Below are positions 34,141 to 46,518 of a DNA stretch of 64,000 nt, piece by piece. The stretch is from assembly GCF_023343835.1 (NCBI RefSeq), contig NC_064440.1, positions 28,093,537 to 28,157,536 on the forward strand, written 5' to 3'. This DNA comes from Lagopus muta (lineage: Eukaryota > Chordata > Aves > Galliformes > Phasianidae). The notes under the pieces are model-generated. The model was not told the origin of the DNA, searched no databases, and saw only the letters and a program-made list of their open reading frames with translations. The position numbers were made by a program, and so were the translations under genes. Position 1 is the first letter of the stretch, and the number at the start of each line of letters is the position of its first letter.

Positions 34141-34950
34141 ACTAAGGATGATAACACATAACTGTGCATCATCTAGTTCATCCAGAGAGGCATGAACGCT
34201 CAAAAGAATCTCCAGCTTCACTAGTCACATGATTCCAGCTATGATCACAAGTGGTAAATTAGGTTTCTGTGATCTGTGTTTTTTGGATGATAAATGAACA
34301 GATCTTTGACTTGTATAAATTGCTTAAGTCAGTGGATTTGTAGGAAACTTGTTCCATAGTATGTCATCCAAAACATCCTCTGTAAGGCAAATTACGACTA
34401 GAGATTAAGGAACCTTCTACTAACGGAAAACGTAGCTTGAAGAATCAGTGTTCAATGAAAGCTTAGTACTGGATCCGAACTCTCTCCTTCAGGCTTCTGT
34501 GTATTCAGTTTCAACCCTTATTTGCTTTTAGCACATTCCTTTTATTCCAGGATCATTCAAATGACAAGTGTAAGCATTTAGGAGATGATCTCTTCAAAAA
34601 CTTACTTAGCTTGATATTATTGCTGCTTTTTTCAGCTCTGAGTTTTATTGCTCTTAGGTTTAACAAACTTGTTTTTACCTTGCTTAGTGTGAAAGTGCCA
34701 CGGTTTTGATTTGGCTGAGTTAGTGACAGTCAATGATATCTTTGGTTGGTTGTTCATTATCATGCATTATGCCCTATGAAATCTTTGTCCACTTCTTAGG
34801 AAGTACATGGATGTCCTAAAATGTTACATTTTCTAATCATTGGTGATCACGGTGGAGAAAAATCAAAACTTGAACAACCACTTTCTCTTTCAATATGCTT
34901 GATAAGATTTATCACTGGTGCTAATATTGATATATTTACTATTACTGCAG

Positions 34951-35151
34951 ATGTAGTGTTGAGGAACTATTGTCACAGGGAAAGAGTTTCCTTGGCAGCT
35001 CTCCCAGACTTTTTCAAGGAAAGAGTGCAATTATTCATGCAAGTCTGCGTGATTTCTTAACCTAACTTCTTGTTAATGCACAACATTGGAGAATTTCATT
35101 CAAACCTATCAGAGAAATACAAAGAATATATTAAGCAATGTTTTAAATAAA
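34951..35151 (+). other. Candidate terminal exon (weak)
   Basis: A CTATTACTGCAG acceptor ends at 34950. One frame stays open to TAA near 35060 (segment RERVSLAALPDFFKERVQ), and an AATAAA follows at 35146-35151 with a T-rich stretch after it. No protein family is recognised. AATAAA is common in DNA this AT-rich, so the combination is only suggestive. Confidence 0.12.
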
Positions 35152-38100
35152 ATCTCTTTTCAGGAACAAAGTTGAACATATTTTCCACTGATTGAAATTT
35201 GAAAGAACTTAGAATTTATTTCTAATTATAGTATTATAAATGTATGGTTTATGTAACTATATACTTGAGAAAGCCTATCTTTTAATATTAGTAAGAAAGC
35301 ATTGTAGATTGCTTTTATATTTCCAATCTCATAATGGGTAAATATCCTGATTATAATGGATAAATGTCAGCCACAGTTCAATGTCTTCATATACTTTAAT
35401 TGCTGAAAAGATAGACAGGAGAAAATGTGGCAATACTAACAGCTGTCTCATAATTCATAGCTCTTATTATTCACCAATTCCCAGGCAAATTCTAACTAAT
35501 TAGTTTTTTCTGCTTGTTTATCCTCAGTGTATGTGCTTGACACTCCGTTTAATTGCTGCAGTTGCCCATCTCAACGTGATACTTCCTTAAATTTTCTGTT
35601 GTGAAATGACCTGCCTGCTTCATCCTCTATGCATTACTAACATAAATGCTAGAAAAGGTGCTGAAAGCCTATGCACTAGACTTTGTTACTCTGTCTGCCT
35701 GCATACATGTAATTCCCAGATGGGAGTTGCATCTGTAATTCCAAAGATCTTGTTCTATTTTATGTCATAAGATAGGTGACAGTAATTAAAAATGTGACAA
35801 GAAAAATCAAATCACCAATGATGTATGCTGTCAAATCCATGCAGAATAGAATGTGTTCTGACCGGATCAATGAAAAATGAAAATGACTGTGGGTAATTTG
35901 GCTGGGACGAAAGTGGAGCGAGAAAGGAAATAAGATGAAAAAACTAAGTTGCGTGAAAGAAAAATAAATAACCAGAACCTGCAAAGAAACAATTAAAAAT
36001 TATTATTCCGTTCAAAAATCCTGACATCACAGTAACGCACAGATCCATGCTTGCCCTCATGCCCACAATGCATGTGAGAATGCAGGGTCTTGAGCAAGCA
36101 GGAGCTGATCGGAGTGAGCAGCAGTTGTGCATCTTATCCCCCAGTTGCCTTTATATGAGTAAATGGCAGGATGTGCGTCTGTGATGTCCCACAGGGCTGT
36201 ACTCTGCCAGCATCTTCCCTACCAGTGTTCTGGCTGTGAGCTCAGCCACCCCCCCAGCATCTGACGAGCACAGGGCAGGCACTGTGCACCACAGGCACTG
36301 CTGGCTTTTTCTGTGTTTTAGGGAAGGGTAAGTTGTAATCCTGTGAGCACAGGCGTAGAGTAGACCTGCAGGCTGCTGTGCAACTGGACGCTCCTGCCTG
36401 CTTTGTGCACATGGCAAGGCTAGGTCCAAATCACTTTGCTCTGGCATGTCTCTACCTGATGTGGATATTTCTGTGAAGTTTTCCCTTCAGCTGTTGTCCT
36501 GGGACCAAAACAGGCGTGGTTGGATTGCAGGTGGCATGTCTTTTCTCTCTCAGCTCTTCAGTAGTAAAATCATATTTGCTTGAAATGGATTGGAGGGCCA
36601 GTCACTTGCTGCCATGTTTCATTGATTATATAACAAGCCTAGATCTGTTGTCAAGAAAATTAAATGAACTTAGTATGTCTGGATGACCTTCAGGAAAATG
36701 AATAACTATTCTGTAAGCTTCTCATGACACATACTTCATATTGAAGAGTAGTGGGTATTCCATCAAAAAGCAAGCAAAGAAAAAACTTCTTTGCCTTTAA
36801 CCTCTGCACCGTGCTAAAATTCTGCTTAGTGTTTGGATCATTTGAATCACATTTGCCCACATATTTCCCTGACTTATTATTTCACTTGTGCATCTCATGC
36901 TCATTGGGTAATTGGTGAAATTACTGATTCTTCTGGACAGAAGGTAAGATTTGTGTTGCAATTAATTGAGTTGTGTGTGGAAACAGTGTCCACAGTTTAC
37001 TATTGAAAAACAAGCGTATATCTTATATCATGACTTCCAGGAAAATATGCTTTTTAAATTGGTATTATTTTAAAGCTAGCACCATGTCCTCCCCAGAAAT
37101 TGTTAGTGTTCCTGATAGTAATACTAAAATTAGATTAATCAGTCCTGACAGAGAACTGCGGTACAGGGAGTGGTATATTAATTTCAACTACTCTTTTTCT
37201 GTTCTGTCTTCTATAGGCACAGGAAAAAAGAAAAGACTAAGGAAAGAAAAAAACAACCCTCCATAAATGTTTTAACAATGTTTTAAGACAGTATGTTGGG
37301 AGGAGCAGCAGAAAGCAAGAGAACAGTGAAACAATAAAAATTCAATACTAACAGAATCTGTCAACCTTAAAACAATGAAAAGATTCAGTTAGAAAAGCCT
37401 TTGTCTGCCATCTTTACAGAAGGACAGAGGGAAATCAATATATATTTCTTCTATTTCAGCCCAGGCATGTGGTATTGATATTTTCAACAGGATAGAAAGA
37501 TTTTTCACAATGAGACTTTCACTTTTCCACTATTAGAGAATCTGTGCATTAACTTGGATATTACCTGGCAACACTGCTTAAAGTGTGCTTTTTGGGAGTT
37601 TTATGTTAGCTTTATTGATGTCACTAGTAAAATGTTTTGAGTTGCTATGGCTGTGTTAATGTAAATGACTGAAGGGAAGGCTCCCAGCACTACACCACAC
37701 AGGTGACTGCCCATGGATGTGTTAGCAACAAAAGGGTGCCTGGCAAAATCATGCTAGCCGTGGGCAAGAGAAGCTGCTTTGTCTTCACTGAAGTCCTCAG
37801 GCATTAGCTGTTTGAAGCGTTTTCTGTCGGACTCTTTTAATGATTTTGTGATCTTGTCTCTGTTCTGTAGCCCTGGATTTGTAAGCCACATCTGTGTGTT
37901 AAAGAGGCATGGCTAAGATTTCTTTTAGGAGTTGCTATTCAACCTCGACAAACAGCTGGAATCTTTCTAATGTTAGCTTGTGTTCTTAGCTCCAAATCTG
38001 AAGGAAGGGAGTACACCTGAAAAAGAAAGAAATCTTGAACTGGTCCTACACTTGCCTTTGAAAATGCTCTGTTTGTGTCACCCCTAGTTTTCAGTGTACC

Positions 38101-39599
38101 TTGTGACCTAATTGCTTGTATACAGCTTTTGTGTCATCGCTCAATCACTGCCATGTTGAGGGTGAGGTCAAACAAAACATTCATTACATCTGGAATGGAT
38201 GGAATATTACTGACCTCTGTTAAAGTGAGTAGAAAAGAATCTATTGATATAAACTGTGCTGTAAATCAGCTCTTATCTATTGGAGCTGAACTCTCATAAA
38301 CCCTTTGTTGGTGAACTTCTCCAAGAAGCAGTGTTAGATTTCAGGGGTGGTTAGATTTCAGACCAGCAGGCTCTCACAGCCTGCCCAGCGGGTCTGATCC
38401 TTGCTAACCATGAGGTGCTCCTCATTCCTCTGTGCAGGGACTGTAAATTGGACTACTGGAGCACACAGCACATCTCATTTGGTAGCAAGGCAAATCTCCT
38501 GCTTTCTCCCACTGTTTCAAGCATTCTGTACTTATATGCTATTGTTTTATTGGGTTTGTGCCTTCTGGTGTGCTTCAGGCGCTCCTGAACAGCCTCTGAT
38601 TCAGGAAGGTTTTTTTTTTTCTATTGCTGCAGGCTTGCAAGATCAGCTGTGAGTTATTTTCATCTTTCCTCCAGAGAGCTAGGGCTGCTTAGGGTTAGAC
38701 TGGAAAATACTGCTGCTTTAAATCCAGACTATATTCCTGTTTTTACCAGCACCTCTGGCTCAACCACGTGGCTCTAGGTGAATTAGCGGAAATTAAGCAC
38801 AGATTTTCCTCCAAAAGATCAACCAGAAATATAGATGGTTTTCTTTCAAATAAACAAATGAAAAATCAGTCTCTCTGTGACACAGAGTTCAACCTGTGTT
38901 TTATATTGTTTTGATCTTAGGTAGGGAAAGATTCACACTCCTGTTATTACAGTTTTTCAAAAATTTCTTAAGCAGAAGTCATTGAGCGAATAGAACTAGG
39001 AGGAAAAAAAAAACTTCGACTGCCACAACATGGAATTATTTATGAATAAATCTTCTGGAGGAAAAATTCCTCCTTCCCTGTCAAGTATTGAAGCTACAGG
39101 AGATTTTGGTTGCAGAATTACTCAGACTCAAAATTACATGAATTCAGAACACAAGCATAACGCTGACACCAGGTTTGCCAAGAGCGTTTGAAAAGTGCAT
39201 GTAGAAAGTGTTTAATTTCATGTGAGTCAAATATCTATGTGATAACTGTAACTTAACATCTATCTTAGTACCTGGAGTTTGTTTTCTTGTCAAAGGTGGG
39301 TAAAAATCTTCTAATTGTTAAGAATGTTATCATTAGCAGTTTTACTCAAGAAAAGATGATCACTGAAAAGGTCAGTCATTGACATTCTGAGGTTAGAATT
39401 AGATGCCTGGAAGATGTCTCTGACCTGTGTTAAGCTAAGACAGTAAAAAATCAATGAGTTGTTTACCCCGAAGCAAAAGGGAAAGTAAAATCAGTTGAAG
39501 GAAACATGTGAAACACGCTTCAAGTGTTGAACGTCCAACAGTCAGTGGATCATCTGTGTGAAGCAAATGGGACGAGGTCCTTCCTGGGGTATTATGATT

Positions 39600-39806
39600 T
39601 CAGCACTGGGGGGTTGATCTATAGGAGTCTGATTTTTCTTCTGAAGCAAAGGCCATAACGTGTCTGGAAACATGGCTCTCAGAACTTGGATCTATAGTGT
39701 CCTTATGAGACATCTGAGCTGTTTTCTGTCTTACTGAAGCTCGCATCAACTTTTCAAACCAAGATGCTGATTTCTTCTTGCCTTTTGCCTTGCTAGACAA
39801 AGTAAT
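39600..39806 (-). other. Candidate exon, lysine-rich coding-like frame
   Basis: On the minus strand a 66-codon frame includes KAKGKKKSASWFEKLMRASV and TAQMSHKDTIDPSSESHV, a hydrophilic protein-like composition. A possible acceptor (TTTGTCTAG) precedes CAAGGCAAAAGG, and a strong donor-like TTCA|GTAAGA follows 56 bases later, so a small exon is conceivable. Overlapping its end, a second frame stays open through DQPPSAEIIIPQEGPRP. No family is recognised. It lies opposite to the other exon-like stretches, which weakens the case. Confidence 0.15.
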
Positions 39807-39862
39807 TTCCTGATACTCTGTATTTATCCATTGATTTCCTGATACTCTTTATCTATCTATGG
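39804..39862. repeat. Tandem duplication, 29-bp period
   Basis: ATTTCCTGATACTCT occurs at 39805 and 39834, and the remainder of each unit is TTTAT/CTAT-rich and diverged. It lies just upstream of the minus-strand coding-like frame. Confidence 0.7.
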
Positions 39863-40927
39863 ATTATTTACATGATTGTTTACATGCACATTTAGTGCTC
39901 ACCCCCGGGTTCCCTGTAACTGACTGGTTAAGGCCGAGGAGGGGAAAAAGAAGTGCAAGCAGTTCAGTAAGGAAATCTTTCAATGTTCAACAATTTCCAT
40001 CACAGGTGCCCAAAGAAAAACGCCTTAGAAATTGCTCCCTCATTGTCTCTGATCAAAATGCATCTGCTGACAGCTGATCTTCAAACACTCTGCACAACAG
40101 ATGCAGGTTGCTTGTTGTTTCTGTGCTACCTCATACAAGCAGCAGACACAGGACACCTACCAATGTCTGTTTTCTCATCAAAGGACACAGAGAATTGCTA
40201 CCTGCAGTGTCTTTAGAGGTGCAACCAGTTGGAATAAAAGCATGAACAAATTTGCATGATAAGCTTCCCAGAAGCCTCTGGAGGACGGTCTTTAAGGAAA
40301 TGGGTAGTTTTTCCAAGCTTGTCTTACTAAAATAGTGAAGACCAGGGAAACCCCTTGGTGAAATAAGTGAGGTTTCCCTCTGCTAGTCTCCTGGTTTAAT
40401 TTGAGGATATATATTTTCAAGGGCTTTGTCATTAACATCAATATTCTATCTGCTTTATATTATATGGATTTTTATCTTCAGTCTTTTCATAGCCTGTGAG
40501 TGCTGACAGTAGGAAAATGATGCCGTGCCTCATACATGCAGTGGTTTTATGCCCGGCTGCTATTTCATCATGGGAGGAGTGGTGTTTGCCCTATTCCAAG
40601 AACTCTGAGAGAACCAGGCTGTATAGAGCTCCCCAACCTTAAGTTCACTCATTGATTTGGTGATGTTTTAAAACATCAGACTTTCAGAATGAATATTCAC
40701 AGTATTCAGGTGGAAGAGCTGACCTTGATCCTAGCCCACTCTGAGGCTCAGTTGGACCAGTAGCTGGGGCTGATCTATGCTACAGCATGCCGCTGGTGTG
40801 TTTGTGTGTGTGACTTTGATTAAGCGGAGGGCTAGTGGGAGCAGAACTTGTGGAAATGTGCCCAAACTCCATGTAATTTCATAAAAACAGATGAGTTAAA
40901 TCTGCTTTTTCCTTCTTGCTGTTTCAG

Positions 40928-41085
40928 GAGTGTAACCGGTTATCTGAAACGCAATCAATGCACACTTGACTTTTGAAAATGATACATATAAAGGAGTTAT
41001 GAACATAATTCACTAAAGTCAAGCATTCTTGAATCACATTTTAGATAATTGGTGGTATTAAATAAAAAGTGACTGTAATTACAAA
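40928..41085 (+). other. Candidate 3' terminal exon with strong acceptor and poly(A) site
   Basis: A long pyrimidine tract ending GCTGTTTCAG at 40927 is the best-looking acceptor I found. Two frames are open at the start: one reads ECNRLSETQSMHT then stop, another SVTGYLKRNQCTLDF then stop. AATAAA sits at 41061-41066 and is followed about 20 bases later by GTGTGGTTTGATTTTGATT, a classic GU/U-rich downstream element. Together these make a credible 3' end of a plus-strand transcript, with only a short coding tail or none. Which gene is unknown. Confidence 0.25.
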
Positions 41086-43537
41086 AGTGTGGTTTGATTT
41101 TGATTCTGCTCTGCAGTGTAATGCAGTTCTTGAGCTTGGTTGTGGCTCCTCTCACTCAGGTTCTTTTCACTTCTTGGTTTTCTTCGTAACAATCAGTGTT
41201 TGCTTTAGAGAATTTGATTTCCTCTTTCTTCAGGTTTCATTATGTTCATTATTTATAAGTTCTTTCTCCCCTGCTTGCTTTCCCTCAGTACTTTCTTTCT
41301 TGCCTATTACTTCTGGTGTTATTTACTCTTAATAGCCCTAATTAAAAACAAGAATCATCAATGCCTATTTAAGACTGGCTTAACCATGTGTTGAGTCATT
41401 GCTTTATTCAACATGTTAAATTTACTCATTTACTTGAAGAAGTGGGACATTAATGAATCATGCAAGGACTCTGTTATGTTCTTATTAGCTACATTTTAAA
41501 ATTTGTCATAAATGGTTTATTTTCTACGCTGGAGAAGTTGCCAGGTGAGATTTAGACACCGTGTAAGACACAGTGGCTGTGTGGGAAAGGAAAATATCAG
41601 TGACTGAATGGTTAAAAGCAGCTGGAATTGCACGTTAGCAGCTCAGTGTCATATCACCCGCTTGGTGAAGGTAAATGGAAAGGAAGTAATAGCAGAAGAA
41701 AAAGAGGGGATCAACAGGATCTGGTTGAGGTCTCAGCAGGGGTGTCACCATTACCTATTTGAATCACTTAGATTTACTTTTGTTTCACATCTTTAAACAC
41801 TTAAAGATCTTTGAAGTCAGGGGATTGGAAATGATGAAATATCTGTTTTCTGTTTTTAACTTATGACTGGCTGTAGCATAGGATCTTCAGTGTTAGTAAT
41901 TCAGATATGAGTAATTACTCGTATGTACTCTTATATGTACAATAGCTCAGGGGATTTGTTACCATTACTTTGTGTTCATGATGAATTACTGGAATCATTT
42001 CGGTGATGCGTATATTTATTTCCAAAGAGTTTTTGTGGCCTCCAGTGTTGTGCTCTTGTCATTTTCATGTGTATTATATGCTTATCAAAGCAATCTCAAA
42101 CGAGGAGAGATAATGTTAAAAACGCATGGCAATATTAAAAGACTTTAGGCTAAATGGTAGTGTTCATCAACCTGCAAACCACTTGCCCAAGGGAATATGG
42201 GTAGTAACTTCCCTTATGGCTAGCTTTGGTTAACAGCGAGTAATTGGAGGGACTGGTTGTTCTTGTAAATGTAATGGTGAATAAGAGACTGACATGTGTA
42301 ATAGTTGTAGCGTAAAATGTATGATGAGCTCCTTAGTGGAAACTTTAACTGGATGATATTTTTTTCCTACGTTTTGACTTAGGCATTCTGATTCAAAAAA
42401 TTGTTGAGCTACAGTTGGAGGGTTTATGAATGTTTCTTGATTTTATTTTTTTTTGGTAGAGAATTTATCAGGATAATTCTATCATTTGACATGTAAGCAA
42501 ATGAGTGTTACATGCTTTCTGAAGTATGTAAATTGGAAGTGCCTGTGAATGAGCATAGGCTATTCATTCATTGACTAGAATTTGGACTGCAATTAATTGA
42601 ACCAACATTTATTTATTTTTAGGAATATACCTTCTAATAGGGTGCTTCACACATAAGTAATTAAGCTTTACGCTATGTCACAGGGACAAATGCAAATATA
42701 TGTGATTCATTTCTCACTACACAGATTTTTCTTGTGACAAAAAATATGGTTTGTCTCTGCCTGTCTCTATTAGAGTTTCCATTTTCTATACTGTGTTTAC
42801 AGTTTGCTACAAATTAAACAATGTTGAGACGACAAGCTGCATTCTTTTTCTTTTGAATTTACTAGCCTGTTAGGGGTGGAAAAAAACCTTCTTTTGGGGA
42901 AAAAAACTAAGTGCTTTTTCTGCAGCAATACCTAAATGAATGCAATTCTCTATGCTGTTAGCATAAATGAATTTAGCTCAAGTGAAATGCAAATGAAAAC
43001 TATTGTATACGCTTAATAAGGGCAAATTCTGTATTTCTTTAAATTATTGATGGCATTTTGACATACTTATTGTATCTGTTTTCCTATTGAAGAGATTCTG
43101 CTGAGTTGAGAGGCCTAATTCCCACCCTTTTACATTGGTTCCATATTAATTTGGATGGACCATGTCAGGGTATTATCTTACAGTGAAGTGAGCAGAAGCT
43201 TATCATTAGTGAAAAATACCGAGTAGAGGACAGAACTGGTAAGCCATTCTTCTGTTGAACGCTTGTATTTTCAGATCTCGTTACTACGTTAATGATAGTA
43301 CTTCTGGATGTATAAATCTATTTGTCCACTATTCTGATTTGAAAACAAAATTATGCGACTGTGTTAATGAGTTATGTTAGCCATGGGAAGAGAAGAAGGA
43401 GAAGACAGGATTCTGAGTATTCATTGCCATTGCCATTTTGGACTATCACAGAATCACAGAATCACCCGGTTTGGAAGGGACCCCAAGGATCATGTAGTTC
43501 CAACCCCCCTGCCTAGCAGGGCCACCAACATACATAT

Positions 43538-46516
43538 TCAGATCAGGTTGCCCAGGACCCCGTCCAACCTGGCCTTAAACACGTCCAAGGACGGGGCATC
43601 CACAACCTCCCTGGGCAGCCCGTTCCAGGGCCTAACCACTCTCCTAGTAAAGAACTTCCCCCTAACATCTAACCTAAATCTTCCCTCCTTCAACTTAAAA
43701 CCATTTCCCCTAGTCCTGCTGTTGTCAGCCCTTTTGAAGAGTTTATTCCCCTCCTGGGTGTAGGTTCCCTTCAGGTACTGATAGGCTGCAATGAGGTCAC
43801 CCCGCAGCCTTCTCTTCTCCAGGCTGAACAAGCCCAACTCCCTCAGCCTGTCCTCATAGGGGAGGTGCTCCAGCCCCTTGATCATCTTAGTCGCCCTCCT
43901 CTGGACCCTTTCCAAAATCTCTATGTCTTTCTTGTACTGAGGGCTCCACACCTGGACACAGTACTCCAGATGGGGCCTCACAAGAGCCGTGTAGAGAGGG
44001 ACAATCACCTCCCTGTCCCTGCTGGCCACCCCTCTCCTGATGGAGCCCAGGATCCCATTTGCCTTTCGAGATGCCAGAGCGCACTGCTGGCTCATATTCA
44101 GTCTCTCGTCCATCAGGACCCCCAGGTCCTTCTCTGCCGAGCTGCTCTCAAGGACCACTCCTCCCAGCCTGTACAGGTGCCTGGGGTTCTTCCGGCCCAA
44201 ATGCAAAACCTTGCACTTTGCCGTGTTGAACCTCATCAGGTTCACCCGAGCCCAGCCCTCCAGCCTGTCGAGGTCCCTCTGAATGGCATCCCTTCCTTCC
44301 ACCGTATCAACCGCACCACTCAGCTTGGTGTCGTCAGCAAACTTGCTGAGGGTGCACTCAATTCCCTCATCGATGTCATTAATAAAGATGTTAAAGAGCA
44401 CCGGTCCCAAGACAGACCCTTGGGGGACACCACTTGTTACCGGCCTCCACCTGGACATAGAGCCATTGACCACCACCCTCTGTCTGCGGCCTTTCAACCA
44501 ATTGCTTATCCATCGGGTCGTCCACCCATCAAATCCACTTCCCTCCAATTTGGAGATGAGGATGTGGTGGGGGACCATGTCAAAGGCCTTGCTCAGGTCC
44601 AGGTAAATGACATCAGTCGCCTTCCCTTCGTCCACCAATGCCGTCACTCCATCATAGAAGGCCACAAGATTAGTTAGGCATGACCTTCCTTTGGTGAAGC
44701 CGTGCTGGCTGTCTCGGATCACATGCTCATTCTTTATGTGACTGAGCATGTTGTCCAGGAGGATCTGTTCCATGATCTTCCCAGGCACGGAGGTGAGACT
44801 CACCGGCCTGTAGTTCCCCGGGTCCTCCCTGCTCCCCTTCTTGTATATGGGAGTGACGTGACCCTTCCTCCAGTCGTCCAGGACCTCACCTGACAGCCAC
44901 GACTTCTCAAATATGATGGAGAGCGGCTCGGCAACCACCTCGGCCAGCTCCTTCAGGACCCTGGGATGCACGCCATCCGGCCCCATAGACTTGTATTCAT
45001 TCAGTCTAAGGAGGCACTCTCGGACTTGCTCTGCCCTTACAGTGGGGAGGGATTTACCTCCTTGGTCCCCACATAGAGGTTTGGGGATGCAGGGTTCAGG
45101 GACGTGAAAAAGACTAGAATCCTGGCCACCAGTGAAGACCGAGGTGAAGAACTCATTCAGCACCTCGGCTTTCTCTTCATCTGTTGAAGCCAGTTCTCCT
45201 TTTAAATTTACCAAAGTAGGTACGCCCGTTTTGGCCTGTCTCTTCTGGGCAATGTACCTGTAGAAGGTTTTCTTATTGTTTTTCACGTCCCTTGCCAAGT
45301 TCAATTCTGCCTGCGCCTTGGCTTCCCTGATCCCACGTCTGCAAGTCCGGACAGCATTCCTGTACTCTTCCCAGGTGACACAGCCTTGTTTCCAGAGCTT
45401 GTACACCCCTTTCTTCGCCCTCAGTTCTCTCAGCAGGTCCTTGCTGAGCCATGCCGGTTTCCTACCTCGCCTGCCCACTTTCTTATTCAGCGGAATGGAG
45501 ACCTCTTGTGCTTCCAGGAGGGCCTCTTTGAAGAGCCGCCAGCTCTCCTCAACATCCATGTCTTTGAGGGCAGCGCGCCAGGGGATCTTGGCCAGCAATC
45601 CATTGAGTAGCTTGAAGTCTGCTCTTCTGAAGTTCAGTGTCCTGGTCCTGCTCTTTGCCAGGCCCACATCGCTTGAGATCACAAACTCAACCAGGGCGTG
45701 GTCGCTGGAGCCCAGGCAGCCTCCAACCTTGACGCCTTTGATGATCTCCTCAGCGTTGGTGAGCAGCAGGTCCAGCAACGCTTCACCTCTGGTCGGTCTG
45801 TCCAATACCTGAACCAGAAAGCTATCATCAATGGATTCCAAGAGCCTTCTGGAGCTCTTGCAGCTCGCCGTGTGGTTTTCCCAGCAGATGTCCGGATGGT
45901 TGAAGTCCCCCACCAGGACAAGAGCCCGTGAGCCAGACATCTCACGCATCTGGAGCAAGAAAGCCTCGTCGACAGCCTCCCCTTGATCAGGTGGTCTGTA
46001 GTATACCCCTAACACCAGCTGACCTATATTTGTCCCATCTCTAATCCTAACCCACAGGCTCTCAACCTGTTCCTGACTGCTTCTCGTAGGGAGCTCCTCA
46101 CAGTTTATCCAATCTCTGACATAGAGAGCAACTCCCCCACCCCTCCTACCTCGCCTATCTCTCCTAAAGAGTCTATAGCCATCGACGGCAGTATCCCAAT
46201 TGTGGGAGACATCCCACCATGTTTCTGTGATAGCAACAAGGTCATAACTTCCCGAGTGCATCACAGTTTCCAGTTCCTCCTGCTTGTTACTCAGGCTGCG
46301 TGCATTGGTATAAAGGCACTTCAGCCGGGCTATCTGTCTCGCCACTTTTCCCTTTATAAGGGATCTAGGATCCCCTAGAACAGCAGCATCCCCAGCATCC
46401 CCCTGTCCTAGTCCTTCCCTATGCACTCTGCCGTCATTGCCCATGGAGTTTGGTATAAGCCCTCGAATGACCCGTTCAATTCCAGTAGCCCTTATTGTGT
46501 CCCCTTCCCCCTTCAT
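43538..46516 (-). CDS. CR1 ORF2: endonuclease and reverse transcriptase polyprotein, complete
   Basis: The 992-residue protein nicks target DNA and copies CR1 RNA into it (target-primed reverse transcription). Residues about 60-280 form the exonuclease-endonuclease-phosphatase-type endonuclease, with N71 in TNARS, catalytic E98 in ITETWW, D204 in GDFNHPD and the S271-D272-H273 triad end. The reverse transcriptase spans about 500-770: GPDGVHP (512-518), NYRPVSL (568-574), QHGFTKGRS (604-612), catalytic D640 in [20 protein letters not shown] (695-705) and the FADD box with D728 and D729. The C-terminal region holds [11 protein letters not shown] and ends VLGNLI. Length and motifs match complete CR1 ORF2. 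The start at 46516 is the first ATG after the ORF1 stop. All catalytic residues I could check are present. Antisense frames across the region are shadows. Confidence 0.96.
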   Translation of the reverse strand: MKGEGDTIRATGIERVIRGLIPNSMGNDGRVHREGLGQGDAGDAAVLGDPRSLIKGKVARQIARLKCLYTNARSLSNKQEELETVMHSGSYDLVAITETWWDVSHNWDTAVDGYRLFRRDRRGRRGGGVALYVRDWINCEELPTRSSQEQVESLWVRIRDGTNIGQLVLGVYYRPPDQGEAVDEAFLLQMREMSGSRALVLVGDFNHPDICWENHTASCKSSRRLLESIDDSFLVQVLDRPTRGEALLDLLLTNAEEIIKGVKVGGCLGSSDHALVEFVISSDVGLAKSRTRTLNFRRADFKLLNGLLAKIPWRAALKDMDVEESWRLFKEALLEAQEVSIPLNKKVGRRGRKPAWLSKDLLRELRAKKGVYKLWKQGCVTWEEYRNAVRTCRRGIREAKAQAELNLARDVKNNKKTFYRYIAQKRQAKTGVPTLVNLKGELASTDEEKAEVLNEFFTSVFTGGQDSSLFHVPEPCIPKPLCGDQGGKSLPTVRAEQVRECLLRLNEYKSMGPDGVHPRVLKELAEVVAEPLSIIFEKSWLSGEVLDDWRKGHVTPIYKKGSREDPGNYRPVSLTSVPGKIMEQILLDNMLSHIKNEHVIRDSQHGFTKGRSCLTNLVAFYDGVTALVDEGKATDVIYLDLSKAFDMVPHHILISKLEGSGFDGWTTRWISNWLKGRRQRVVVNGSMSRWRPVTSGVPQGSVLGPVLFNIFINDIDEGIECTLSKFADDTKLSGAVDTVEGRDAIQRDLDRLEGWARVNLMRFNTAKCKVLHLGRKNPRHLYRLGGVVLESSSAEKDLGVLMDERLNMSQQCALASRKANGILGSIRRGVASRDREVIVPLYTALVRPHLEYCVQVWSPQYKKDIEILERVQRRATKMIKGLEHLPYEDRLRELGLFSLEKRRLRGDLIAAYQYLKGTYTQEGNKLFKRADNSRTRGNGFKLKEGRFRLDVRGKFFTRRVVRPWNGLPREVVDAPSLDVFKARLDGVLGNLI

Positions 46517-46518
46517 TC

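Larger units (their letters stand above)
34141..43445. other. Non-coding AT-rich DNA
   Basis: No assignable exon in about 9.3 kb. It contains a GC-richer patch at 36050-36460, a small 18-bp-period duplication (TTAGATTTCAG twice, near 38337-38362) next to a GCAGGCT/AGCCTGC hairpin (38366-38384), and a 29-bp tandem near 39804. Exon-like stretches at 34951, 39600 (minus) and 40928 are listed separately. The octamer ATGCAAAT near 42989 lies in a conserved-looking AT-rich patch. Confidence 0.45.

Noticed and set aside
36170..36215. Short similarity to the CR1 reverse transcriptase SGVPQGS region (GTCCCACAGGGCTGTACTCTG)
   Set aside because: Only about 20 bases align and the flanks do not continue into CR1; too short to call.
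43865..44677. 270-codon plus-strand frame and many other plus-strand frames across 43374-45931
   Set aside because: They lie antisense to the CR1 ORF2, whose translation matches known endonuclease and reverse transcriptase motifs; these frames are shadows.
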